A DNA stretch of 55,960 bases from Clostridiales bacterium UBA7273 (GTDB lineage Bacteria > Bacillota > Clostridia > Oscillospirales > Oscillospiraceae). Location of the stretch: the NCBI GenBank assembly GCA_002472405.1, contig DKRV01000013.1, positions 1 to 55,960 of the forward strand. Direction: 5' to 3'. Of the stretch, positions 26,852-34,384 are shown in pieces. Under the pieces are notes generated by a model. That model was given only the letters and a program-made list of their open reading frames with translations. It made no database searches and was not told the origin of the DNA. Each line of letters opens with the position of its first letter. Positions within the stretch are counted from its first letter, which is position 1. The translations under genes were made by a program, and so were the position numbers.

Positions 26852-26938
26852 GCGCGAGTGGCGGAATTGGCAGACTCACCGGATTCAGGCTATAGTGCTC
26901 ACTCCGGGCGTGCAGGTTCAAGTCTCGCCACCGGCACC
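26852..26938 (+). pseudogene. tRNA-Leu(CAG)-like pseudogene or chimera
   Basis: The 5' half is a good tRNA-Leu (acceptor GCGCGAG, D-arm TGGCGGAATTGGCAGAC, anticodon loop TTCAGGC, anticodon CAG). The anticodon stem fails on its 3' side (CCGGA against TATAG), and the T-stem GCAGG has no partner. The 3' end (TTCAAGT, then CTCGC and CACCGGCACC) fits the acceptor of tRNA-Leu(CAA) at 16.5 kb rather than its own 5' strand. Promoter and terminator are retained, so an RNA is probably made but is unlikely to be a working tRNA. Confidence 0.7.
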
Positions 26939-26944
26939 GGGGTG

Positions 26945-26981
26945 AAAGGGGGCGGTAATTACAAATTACCGCCCCCTTTTT
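26945..26981 (+). terminator. Terminator after the broken tRNA-Leu
   Basis: 17-bp perfect arms (AAGGGGGCGGTAATT and complement), loop ACA, then five T's. Confidence 0.88.
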
Positions 26982-27018
26982 CAACAAATAGTGCGGAGAC
27001 TTCCGAAAGGAGAAGCTG

Positions 27019-27771
27019 ATGGACAAACACGAGCTTACAGAGCTGTTAAATCATGTTGCCGACGGGAGCGTCAGTCCCGACGATGCGGCGCTTAAATTGA
27101 AAATGCAGCCGTTTCAGGAGCTCGGCGACTACGCCAAGGTAGACCTCCACCGCGGCATACGTCAGGGCGTGCCCGAGGTCATATTCGGCGAGGGCAAGGC
27201 CAAGGAGCATATCCTCGGCATCGCCAGGGCTATGCTGAAAAACAAGCAGCAGACCGTGCTCATAACCCGCCTTGCCGAGGAAGCGGCGGAATATATAAAG
27301 GCAGAGCTTCCGCTTAAGTATAACAGCATGGCACGCATCGGCATTATCGGCGAAATACCAGAGCCGAACGGCAAGGGGCGCATAGTTGTTGCCACCGGCG
27401 GCACGAGCGATATTCCTGTCGCGGAGGAAGCGGCCATAACGGCTGAAGTTCTGGGCAACGATGTTCTGCGCCTGTATGATGTCGGCGTTTCGGAAATACA
27501 CAGGCTGCTTGCGAACATGGACACCGTTATGAGTGCAAGAGTCATAATCGCCGTTGTAGGTATGGAGGGAGCGCTGCCGTCGGTTATCGGCGGCCTTGCC
27601 GACTGCCCGGTCATTGCCGTTCCCACCAGCGTTGGCTACGGCGCTTCATTTGGAGGTGTTGCGGCACTTTTGAGCATGCTGAATTCATGTGCAAGCGGTA
27701 TGTCGGTAGTAAACATAGATAACGGCTTCGGCGCGGGCTACCTCGCCGGAATGATAAACCATCTTGATTGA
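27019..27771 (+). CDS. larB: Nickel-pincer cofactor biosynthesis carboxylase/hydrolase LarB
   Basis: 250 residues. LarB carboxylates and hydrolyses nicotinic acid adenine dinucleotide, the first step to the nickel-pincer nucleotide of lactate racemase and relatives. The PurE-like C-terminal half is clear (VATGGTSDIPVAEEAA, GMEGALPSVIGGL, VIAVPTSVGYGASFGG). A good site (GAAAGGAGAAG) precedes the start. It overlaps larE by 8 bp, so larB-larE-larC form one operon. Confidence 0.94.
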   Translation: MDKHELTELLNHVADGSVSPDDAALKLKMQPFQELGDYAKVDLHRGIRQGVPEVIFGEGKAKEHILGIARAMLKNKQQTVLITRLAEEAAEYIKAELPLKYNSMARIGIIGEIPEPNGKGRIVVATGGTSDIPVAEEAAITAEVLGNDVLRLYDVGVSEIHRLLANMDTVMSARVIIAVVGMEGALPSVIGGLADCPVIAVPTSVGYGASFGGVAALLSMLNSCASGMSVVNIDNGFGAGYLAGMINHLD

Positions 27772-28528
27772 TATGCAACTGAATGAATTCTTTTATAAAC
27801 ACAGGAAAGTCGCGCTTGCCTTTTCGGGAGGAGCAGATTCTGCGTATCTGCTGTACGCCGCAAAGGAAAACGGAGCAGATGTGCAGCCGTACTATGTAAA
27901 ATCGCAGTTTCAGCCGAAGTTTGAGCATGAGGATGCGATAAAGCTTACAGCAGAGCTCGGCGTAGCATTGAAAGTGATAAGCATTGATATTTTGCAGCTT
28001 GACGAGGTCACGGATAATCCGTCAAACCGCTGCTATTACTGCAAAAAGCGTATCATGGGCGCTATCCGCAGGGAGGCGGGCGCCGACGGATATGACACGA
28101 TCATTGACGGCACAAACGCAAGTGACGATGACGGCGAACGTCCGGGCATGAAGGCGCTTGCAGAAGAAAATATTCTGTCTCCGCTTAGGCTCTGCGGCAT
28201 GACCAAAGAGGAGATACGGCGCAGGTCTGAAAATGCCGGTCTGTTTACATGGAATAAGCCCGCCTATGCATGCCTTGCTACTCGTATCCCGACAGGAGAG
28301 AAGATAACCGTCCAAAAGCTTACGGCAGTAGAGCAGAGCGAAAGCTACCTGTTCTCCCTCGGCTTTACCGACTTCCGTGTGCGCCTGCGTGACGGCGGCG
28401 CGCTGCTGCAATTTACCGAAAAGCAGCATGGGAAGGCGGAAAATGAGCTTGAAGCAATAAAAGCAGAGCTGTCCAGGCTCTTTGACACCGTAAAGCTTGA
28501 CCCGAAAGCGAGGATAGAGAGTAAATGA
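27764..28528 (+). CDS. larE: Pyridinium-3,5-biscarboxylate sulfur transferase LarE
   Basis: 254 residues if started at 27764 (an alternative ATG lies 3 codons in). The PP-loop SGGADS is at 21-26. LarE adenylates the pyridinium carboxylate and inserts sulfur. Besides the conserved Cys of ACLATRIP (Cys170) there is a second pair, Cys90 and Cys93 in NRCYYCKK. A three-cysteine set is what cluster-type LarE enzymes use, in contrast to the single sacrificial cysteine of the Lactobacillus enzyme; assignment to that type is inference. The start overlaps larB and the stop overlaps the larC start. Confidence 0.93.
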   Translation: MIDMQLNEFFYKHRKVALAFSGGADSAYLLYAAKENGADVQPYYVKSQFQPKFEHEDAIKLTAELGVALKVISIDILQLDEVTDNPSNRCYYCKKRIMGAIRREAGADGYDTIIDGTNASDDDGERPGMKALAEENILSPLRLCGMTKEEIRRRSENAGLFTWNKPAYACLATRIPTGEKITVQKLTAVEQSESYLFSLGFTDFRVRLRDGGALLQFTEKQHGKAENELEAIKAELSRLFDTVKLDPKARIESK

Positions 28529-29098
28529 AGACCCTGTACATCGACTGTGCCATGGGCTGTGCCAGAGATATGCTCACAGCAGCGCTCCTGGAGCTGCATC
28601 CTGATCGAGACGGCTTTATAGACCGCATGAATACGGCACTTAAAGGCAAAGCAGTGCTCTCGGCAAAACCCGATTCAAAGTGCGGCATTATGGGAACACA
28701 TGTTACCGTGCTCATAGGCGGTGATGAAGAGGACAAGACTGAGTGTCATTACCTTAAACATACGAGCGTTGCCGAGATCATGGACTTTATAGATGACGTG
28801 CCTCTTTCCGACGAGGTAAGGACGAACGCGAAAGCGGTGTATTCTCTCATTGCCGAGGCAGAGAGCACGGTTCACGGTAAGCCGATAGAGAACATCCACC
28901 GGCGTGCGCGAATATGTATGCAGCAGATATGAACTTATCCGCAGCATCAAGACAGTGCAAACCCGGTACGGCCCTGTACGCGTAAAAACCGCTGAGGGCT
29001 ACGGGGCAAAACGCAGCAAGGCAGAATACGACGATCTCGAAAGACTTGCAAGAGAAAACGATACAACACCGGCCGAGATAAGGAAGCTGATCAAGTAA
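28525..29098 (+). pseudogene. larC: larC with a large internal deletion
   Basis: LarC inserts nickel into the pincer nucleotide using CTP and is normally about 400 residues. The N-terminal ~125 residues are present from 28525 (MKTLYIDCAMGCARDMLTAALLE; KPIENIH). Right after ENIH the sequence jumps to the LarC C-terminus in another frame (TGVREYVCSRYELIRS, RYGPVRVKTAEGYGAKRSKAEYDDL) and ends at 29098. About 200 residues are missing. Upstream-frame translation stops at 28932. The breakpoint is near 28899. LarC is known for programmed frameshifting in some species, but that cannot explain the missing sequence. Confidence 0.82.
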
Positions 29099-29106
29099 AT
29101 CAAGTA

Positions 29107-29149
29107 ATGTAAAATACCGGCCTGTCTTGTACAGACCGGTATTTTACAT
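29107..29149. terminator. Bidirectional terminator between larC and the DUF11 gene
   Basis: 14-bp arms (ATGTAAAATACCGG and complement) with an inner CTGT/ACAG pair; T-runs on both strands serve the convergent genes. Confidence 0.85.
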
Positions 29150-29161
29150 ATTGTCAGAATA

Positions 29162-30019
29162 TCAGATATTGCCCGTTACGGTAAGGACGGCAACACCCGG
29201 TGTAACGGTCCAAAGACCGGTCGCAGCGTCCTGCGCGTAGGCTGCGGCGGGAACGGTTATGCGGCCGGCTGTTGTTGCAAATGCTCCGCTTGCCGCGTTA
29301 TAGCTGTAGTTGCCGGTCTCGGGCCACGCGTCGCCATTTAGCGTTACGCTTATAGGAGTCTTGAGAGCCGGGTCAAAGGTATCGCTTACAACGAGGGCGG
29401 CTGCGGCATCGACGGCCTCCGCGCCGGTGTTGCGGATAGTGAAGGTGTACGCTATCTGCCCGTTCTCGGCAACTACCGTCGGGTTTAGTGCCTTGGTTAT
29501 GCTCAAAAGCGCAGAGGTATCGGCGGTGACGGTCTCACTTGCGCTTATCGGCTCTGTCAGTCCGCCGCCGCTTACGGATGCGGTGTTTACTATGCTGCCG
29601 CCGGTACCGGGTGCGGCGTAGTCGTTTGCCGCGGCTCTGTAGACTATAAGCGCGTTGCCTCCGGCTGGCACGCTTATGCCGCTTATGGTGAGCGGTGGGC
29701 CGGCCGCAACGGTAGGCGCGGCCTGGAGAACGCCGTTTACATAATACAGAACCGAATCGCCGGCAAACGTCAGGGGCGTTACCGATGCGGTGCCGGCGGT
29801 GTACGCGCCGAGATCGTCGGTGACCGTAAGACCGGTGTAGGGAGCTGAGCCTGTGTTGCTGATGCTTACAGTGTAGGTCAGCGTATCGCCGCGGCGATAG
29901 CTGCCGGAAACTGATGTCTTGCTTACGCTGAGCACTCGCGTGATTTCGCCTGTTACGATATTAGAATTGGCGGTCACGCCGTTATAGCTTATGCTTGCCT
30001 GGTTTGTGAATTGCGCCAT
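29162..30019 (-). CDS. DUF11-type conserved repeat protein
   Basis: 285 residues from the ATG behind AAGGAGGATATCT; a start 16 codons upstream has no site. The sequence holds DUF11-like beta-sandwich units (SVSKTSVSGSYRRGDTLTY, SNTGSAPYTGLTVTDDLG; LSITKALNPTVVAENGQIAY, NTGAEAVDAAAALVVSDTF). Such modules usually decorate cell-surface or extracellular fibres, yet there is no signal peptide, anchor or sorting motif here: the protein begins MAQFTNQASISYNG. It may leave the cell by another route or be intracellular. Role unknown. Confidence 0.75.
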   Translation of the reverse strand: MAQFTNQASISYNGVTANSNIVTGEITRVLSVSKTSVSGSYRRGDTLTYTVSISNTGSAPYTGLTVTDDLGAYTAGTASVTPLTFAGDSVLYYVNGVLQAAPTVAAGPPLTISGISVPAGGNALIVYRAAANDYAAPGTGGSIVNTASVSGGGLTEPISASETVTADTSALLSITKALNPTVVAENGQIAYTFTIRNTGAEAVDAAAALVVSDTFDPALKTPISVTLNGDAWPETGNYSYNAASGAFATTAGRITVPAAAYAQDAATGLWTVTPGVAVLTVTGNI

Positions 30020-30100
30020 AGATATCCTCCTTAGCAGGCCTTTGAACCTGCAGTACATTTTATGCACCAGCGGTGAGCGTTGTTATTTACAGATTTGTAA

Positions 30101-30129
30101 TTGCATTTTTGACCATACGCGGCTATAAT
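30101..30129 (+). promoter_or_regulatory. Promoter of the TIR gene
   Basis: TTGCAT and a perfect TATAAT separated by 17 bp, 24 bp upstream of the start codon and followed by GGAAGGAG. Confidence 0.6.
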
Positions 30130-30152
30130 TCTTCTGTCGGAAGGAGAAAAAC

Positions 30153-31706
30153 ATGAGCGATTTTGAGTATTTCAAGCCCTACGAGGGTGACAAGCCTTAC
30201 ATATTTATAAGCTATGCGCACGCGGATGATGACGCTGTTCTGCCCATAGTCAGCGATATGCACCGCCGCGGCTATAATATCTGGTATGATGAAGGCATCG
30301 AGGTGGGAAGCGAGTGGCAGGAGTGCATTGCCTCGCACCTTGCCGATGCGCACCTTGTCGTTGCGTTCATATCCAATGCGTACATGCGCTCAGATAACTG
30401 CCGGCGCGAGATGCACTATGCGCAGTCAAAAAAGATAAAGACCATAAACATTTTTGTCGAGGAAACGGCGCTCACACCCGGCATGGAGCTTCAGATAGGC
30501 AATATTTTTGCCCTGATGAAATACACGTATCCGAGCGATGAGTATTTCTATGATAAGCTGTACAGCGCGCCGCTTTTAAACAGCGAAAACTTTGCCGATG
30601 CCTCGCCGCGACCGACGACCAAAACGGCAAAATCAGTGCCCGTGCTGCCAAAAAAAGAGAAAAAGGAAAAGAAAAAGCCCGGCAAGGGAAGAAAGATAGC
30701 ACGCTGGTCGATAGCGGTAGCCGTGTTCGGCGTGCTGCTGGCTGCGCTCATTGTCGGCTACTTCACGGGCTATCTTGAAAAGCTGCTCACGCCGACAACG
30801 CAGATAGAAACGCTTGCCGCCGACACGGTGTGCGACTTCAAAAACGCCGTTTTTGAAAGTGCTGCGCGTGAGTATACCGGCAAGGAAAGCGGCGATATAA
30901 CGGTAGGGGAGCTAAAGGGTATAACCGAGCTTTATGTCTGTGGCAATGAATACAGCATGCATGAGCCTACAGCCGGAGTCGGCAGCATAAGCCAGAGCGA
31001 CAAATCCGCAGCGTACACCGACTGGCAGGGCAATGAAAAAACCGTCAGCCGCGGCAGCGTAAACGATTTGTCGGATCTGCGGTATTTCACAGGGCTTAAA
31101 ACCCTGTGGCTTCAGTATCAGAGCCTGAGCAGCCTTGAAACGATGCCGGCCTGCTCGATAACGAGCCTTAATATCGACGGCAGCAGAGTCGCGGCGCTCG
31201 ACGACGTCGGCAATCTGCCCGAGCTTCGGAAAATAAGCGCAAATTACAATCCGCTCGGCTCGCTCGGAGATCTCAACAAGTGCCATGAGCTGACTCACGC
31301 GAGCTTCGTCGGCGCAAGCTGCACCGACCTTTCTGTGTTCAAGCCTCTTGTGAATATCCAAAGCGTTGCGTTTTCAAACTGCTCGCTGAGCGATATCAAG
31401 CAGGTGCTGGATATGAGCTCGCTGCGCAGCGTGAAGCTGTATGACTGCAACCTCAGCGGCGGCTTCTTCAAGGCATTTGACCGCGAGCGCGCAATAACCG
31501 AGCTTGAGCTTGTAAGCTGCACTGTAGATACGACAAACGGACTGGAGGACTTCACAGGTCTTACAATGCTGCGCCTTACCGGCACTCGCGGAGTGAGCGA
31601 CTGGTCCGCGCTCGATTCGCTCACGGCGCTAAAGACCGTTTACATTGACGACGGCCTTTCATCAAGCTTCACCGGCGAGCACCAGTATCAAATAGTAACT
31701 GAATAA
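30153..31706 (+). CDS. TIR domain-transmembrane-LRR-like protein
   Basis: 517 residues. Residues 14-140 are a TIR domain (YIFISYAHADDDAVLPIVSDM, NIWYDEGIEVGSEWQECIASHLADAHLVVAFIS) with a Glu at 57 in the position of the NAD-cleaving glutamate. A Lys-rich linker (164-182) leads to one transmembrane helix (186-206). The rest, about 300 residues, is predicted outside and contains leucine-rich-repeat-like units (LSDLRYFTGLKTLWLQYQSLSSLE, SITSLNIDGSRVAALDDVGNLPELRK, LTHASFVGASC). With TIR inside and LRR outside, the layout resembles a Toll-like receptor in reverse order. It stands alone between terminators. Sensor, defence or signalling roles are all open. Confidence 0.85.
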   Translation: MSDFEYFKPYEGDKPYIFISYAHADDDAVLPIVSDMHRRGYNIWYDEGIEVGSEWQECIASHLADAHLVVAFISNAYMRSDNCRREMHYAQSKKIKTINIFVEETALTPGMELQIGNIFALMKYTYPSDEYFYDKLYSAPLLNSENFADASPRPTTKTAKSVPVLPKKEKKEKKKPGKGRKIARWSIAVAVFGVLLAALIVGYFTGYLEKLLTPTTQIETLAADTVCDFKNAVFESAAREYTGKESGDITVGELKGITELYVCGNEYSMHEPTAGVGSISQSDKSAAYTDWQGNEKTVSRGSVNDLSDLRYFTGLKTLWLQYQSLSSLETMPACSITSLNIDGSRVAALDDVGNLPELRKISANYNPLGSLGDLNKCHELTHASFVGASCTDLSVFKPLVNIQSVAFSNCSLSDIKQVLDMSSLRSVKLYDCNLSGGFFKAFDRERAITELELVSCTVDTTNGLEDFTGLTMLRLTGTRGVSDWSALDSLTALKTVYIDDGLSSSFTGEHQYQIVTE

Positions 31707-31711
31707 AATTG

Positions 31712-31736
31712 ATCCCGAGTGCATTGCACTCGGGAT
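31712..31736. terminator. Shared terminator of the TIR and DUF1836 genes
   Basis: 12-bp arms (ATCCCGAGTGCA and complement) lie between two convergent stops. Confidence 0.75.
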
Positions 31737-31738
31737 GA

Positions 31739-32284
31739 TTATTCGGCTAAATTTTCGACTTTATTCTCTTCTTGGACGGCTGCTGTAAGCGGCTCCGGAG
31801 AGGTATCTGCCTCGGGCACCGGCTCGGGCTTCGGCTCTATGCTCAGCGCAACGATCTTTTCCGTCAATAGCTTATACAGATGCGAGTATATCGCAGACTC
31901 GACAACGAGGTGCTTAACGGCGGCGTCGTCCTTGCGATTGAGGTCGAATACGTCGGCTGCAAGCTGCTTTACCTGCTCTGTGCACAGGCGGCACAGACTG
32001 CGATGACGCATGACAAAGTCGTCGTAGATTTCCCTGACCTCTGCCTCGGGGATGTTCATCGGGATTATCTTGCTCACGACCGATATGCTCAGGCTCTGCT
32101 TGAGCGTGCATATCATGATAAGGTACGCAAGGTGTATCCTCGTGTATTTTTTCTTCACCGGAGCGGGCATGATCTTCATGCGGACATAGTTGTTTATCGT
32201 GCTCGGCGTAACTATCGGATCGCTGCCCGGCGTGTGCGGAAAAAGGTCAAGAAAACGTGCGACAAGCGATATGACCTGATCCAT
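31739..32284 (-). CDS. DUF1836 protein
   Basis: 181 residues from the first ATG in frame. DUF1836 proteins are small Firmicutes proteins with an HTH-like region (TPSTINNYVRMKIMPAPVKKKYTRIHLAYLIMI). Family-like sequence continues upstream of this ATG without a stop (KLRRWDKYITRFSLPTWDE, then LPDFDLY), back to about 32389, where AGGGAGG lies 8 bp before an ATA codon. So the true protein is probably about 35 residues longer and may start at a non-canonical codon. The C-terminus is acidic and proline-rich (PKPEPVPEADTSPEP). Function is unknown. Confidence 0.75.
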   Translation of the reverse strand: MDQVISLVARFLDLFPHTPGSDPIVTPSTINNYVRMKIMPAPVKKKYTRIHLAYLIMICTLKQSLSISVVSKIIPMNIPEAEVREIYDDFVMRHRSLCRLCTEQVKQLAADVFDLNRKDDAAVKHLVVESAIYSHLYKLLTEKIVALSIEPKPEPVPEADTSPEPLTAAVQEENKVENLAE

Positions 32285-32550
32285 GTACAGATCAAAGTCC
32301 GGAAGCTCGTCCCAAGTCGGGAGAGAAAACCGGGTTATGTACTTATCCCATCTGCGCAGCTTTGCCGCGACGAATTTGCTGTTATATATAAGTCGTTCCT
32401 CCCTAAAGTGTTATGTAATACATTATAGCACCGATTTGGAATTGTGACAAGAAAATATAATATTCAATATTATTTCTTAATAAAGTCTTTACTTAATTAA
32501 AAAAATGCGGTAATATGATATAACATATTAGATACCCTTGGAGGTGTATG

Positions 32551-33420
32551 ATGTCAATCGAAGTATTCACTGATTCGGCGGCCAATATCCCGGCTGCGAA
32601 GATCGAAGAGCTGAATATACATGTGATCGCGTGCAGCTATGAGCTGGACGGCGAGATCGTGAAGTGCCCGACTGTTCCCGAGGAATTTGACGGTCACGAA
32701 TTTTATGATATGCTCCGTGCAAAAGCCGAGCTTTGCACGAGCATGACAAACTCCCATGACATAGCGGAGGCCTTTGAAACCGAGCTTTCAAAGGGCAATG
32801 ACGTTGTTTATATAAGCATCTCCTCCGGCATAAGCGGAACCTTTAACGCCGGCCGCCTTGCAGCCGAGGAGCTGCGCGATAAATATCCCGAGCGCCGCAT
32901 CGAGATCTTTGACTCCATGGGTGCAGGACTCGGTATCGGCCTGCTTGCCATGAAGGCTGCCGACTACAGAGACGAGGGACTTAACATGAACGCACTTATT
33001 GAGCGCCTTGCCTCCGATCGAAGCGGCCTGTGCGAGTATTTCACGGTCGATGACCTTATGCATCTGCGCCGCGGCGGAAGACTGTCGGGCATAGCGGCGA
33101 TGGTCGGAACGGTGCTCAACGTAAAGCCGCTGCTGCGAGGCGACGAGGAAGGAAAGATAGTCGTTTTCTCGAAGCTCCGCGGCAGGAAGAAAGCAATTGA
33201 GGCCATTGCGCACGAGTACGAGGCGAAGGCCGTCGATCCGCAGCATCAGCGCGTTGCCATAAGCCACGGCGACTGCCTTGAGGATGCCGAAAAGCTCGCT
33301 GAAATGGTTCGCGCCATCGCCGAACCCGAGGAGCTTATAATCGCCATGCACGAGCCGTTCACCGGCATTCATGTCGGCCCCGGTATGCTGTCGCTGTTCT
33401 TCATCGGCGCAGGAAGATGA
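32551..33420 (+). CDS. DegV-family fatty-acid-binding protein
   Basis: 289 residues, started at the second of two adjacent ATGs because GGAGG then has 6-bp spacing. DegV proteins (FakB-like) bind a fatty acid and, with FakA kinase, deliver acyl phosphate to phospholipid synthesis. Motifs FTDSAANIP, CTSMTNS, SISSGISGTF and the LRRGGRLSG segment are present. No FakA gene is nearby, so the partner is elsewhere or the ligand differs. Confidence 0.92.
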   Translation: MSIEVFTDSAANIPAAKIEELNIHVIACSYELDGEIVKCPTVPEEFDGHEFYDMLRAKAELCTSMTNSHDIAEAFETELSKGNDVVYISISSGISGTFNAGRLAAEELRDKYPERRIEIFDSMGAGLGIGLLAMKAADYRDEGLNMNALIERLASDRSGLCEYFTVDDLMHLRRGGRLSGIAAMVGTVLNVKPLLRGDEEGKIVVFSKLRGRKKAIEAIAHEYEAKAVDPQHQRVAISHGDCLEDAEKLAEMVRAIAEPEELIIAMHEPFTGIHVGPGMLSLFFIGAGR

Positions 33421-33447
33421 AAAAAGACCGCGAAAGCGGTCTTTTTT
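33421..33447 (+). terminator. Terminator of degV
   Basis: AAAAAGACCGC, GAAA tetraloop, GCGGTC and six T's immediately after the stop. Confidence 0.9.
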
Positions 33448-33467
33448 CATAGAAATAATAAACTTTA

Positions 33468-34208
33468 TCAGTGGTGATCCTTGGCGTTTGTGCCCTTGTC
33501 GCCGACGCCGAAGTGAAGCTCCTTCATGCCTTCGACCTCATCACAGATATCCTTGAGCTGGCATACTGTGCAGTCGGTGGGCAGACCCTCCATGATATGG
33601 GTCAGCGTATTGGTGATAGCATCGGCTTTCTTTGCGTTTTCGAGCATTGCCTTGAAATCGAGCGAGGGATCGGTGACGAAAATGACCTTAACGTTGAGAA
33701 CGTTTGCGTCTTTCTTGTATGCCTCGATGTAGCGATAGCCGACCTGCTCGAAGTTTATGCCGCGCTTTATGGCCTTCTTGGAAACACGAACCTGCTCGCG
33801 GTGGCTTTCCGGCGACATGCGCACCATGTAGCCTTCGGGATAGACGTGGTACTTGCAGAACTCGATGTCTTTAAGTGCGCGGTAGACCTCTTCATCCTCG
33901 CCGTCGAGAACGCCGACACGCAGAAGAACGATGCGCGCGAAGGGAACGTCCTTCTTTATTGCCTTGAGATCGGGACCGTAGAGCACGACCTCGTCGCGAT
34001 TGACAAGCTCGGAGCTTGTCGTCGTGCAGATGTAGTTAGCAGAGCCCAGACCGAGCGCGCCAAGCTCATATGCCGCATCCGACTGAAGCACCAGCTCCGC
34101 CGAGCCTAGATCGGGCCATGCCTTGCCAGCCTTGTACGGCCATACTTTAGGCGAGCCTTTTGCCAGCAGCTCGTTGGTGTGTTCTATAAGAGCATTGTAC
34201 AGTTCCAT
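33468..34208 (-). CDS. Small acetyl-CoA synthase (CdhC/AcsB)-like protein
   Basis: 246 residues. The stretch DLGSAELVLQSDAAYELGALG, read with NYICTTTSSE and DEVVLYGPDLKAI, resembles part of the acetyl-CoA synthase beta subunit (AcsB/CdhC), and the end has a CTVCQLKDIC cysteine cluster followed by DEVEGMKELHFGV. A real acetyl-CoA synthase is far longer and carries a Ni-Fe A-cluster with more cysteines, so this is at most one domain of it. No CODH/ACS operon is in the window. Function is unknown: cofactor handling or a degraded relative are options. RBS AAAGGAGAATATAAC precedes the start. Confidence 0.55.
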   Translation of the reverse strand: MELYNALIEHTNELLAKGSPKVWPYKAGKAWPDLGSAELVLQSDAAYELGALGLGSANYICTTTSSELVNRDEVVLYGPDLKAIKKDVPFARIVLLRVGVLDGEDEEVYRALKDIEFCKYHVYPEGYMVRMSPESHREQVRVSKKAIKRGINFEQVGYRYIEAYKKDANVLNVKVIFVTDPSLDFKAMLENAKKADAITNTLTHIMEGLPTDCTVCQLKDICDEVEGMKELHFGVGDKGTNAKDHH

Positions 34209-34324
34209 GTTATATTCTCCTTTACCTTATTTCCTTTGGCTATATTATAGACGCTCGGTTCATAAAAACATGTAGCAAATTCTACAGGCTATGATAAATG
34301 TTAAAAAAATTGCATTTTTCCGCA

Positions 34325-34358
34325 AAAAACGGAGTCATTAACAAAATGACTCCGTTTT
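34325..34358 (-). terminator. Terminator of the Ydj-like operon
   Basis: AAAACGGAGTCATT pairs with AATGACTCCGTTTT across a short loop, with a T-run on the minus strand. Confidence 0.85.
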
Positions 34359-34384
34359 CGGTATTTGAAAATAAGATATCACAC

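Noticed and set aside
28880..28932. Programmed frameshift in larC
   Set aside because: Frameshifting is known for larC, but about 200 residues of coding sequence are physically absent, so it cannot restore the protein.
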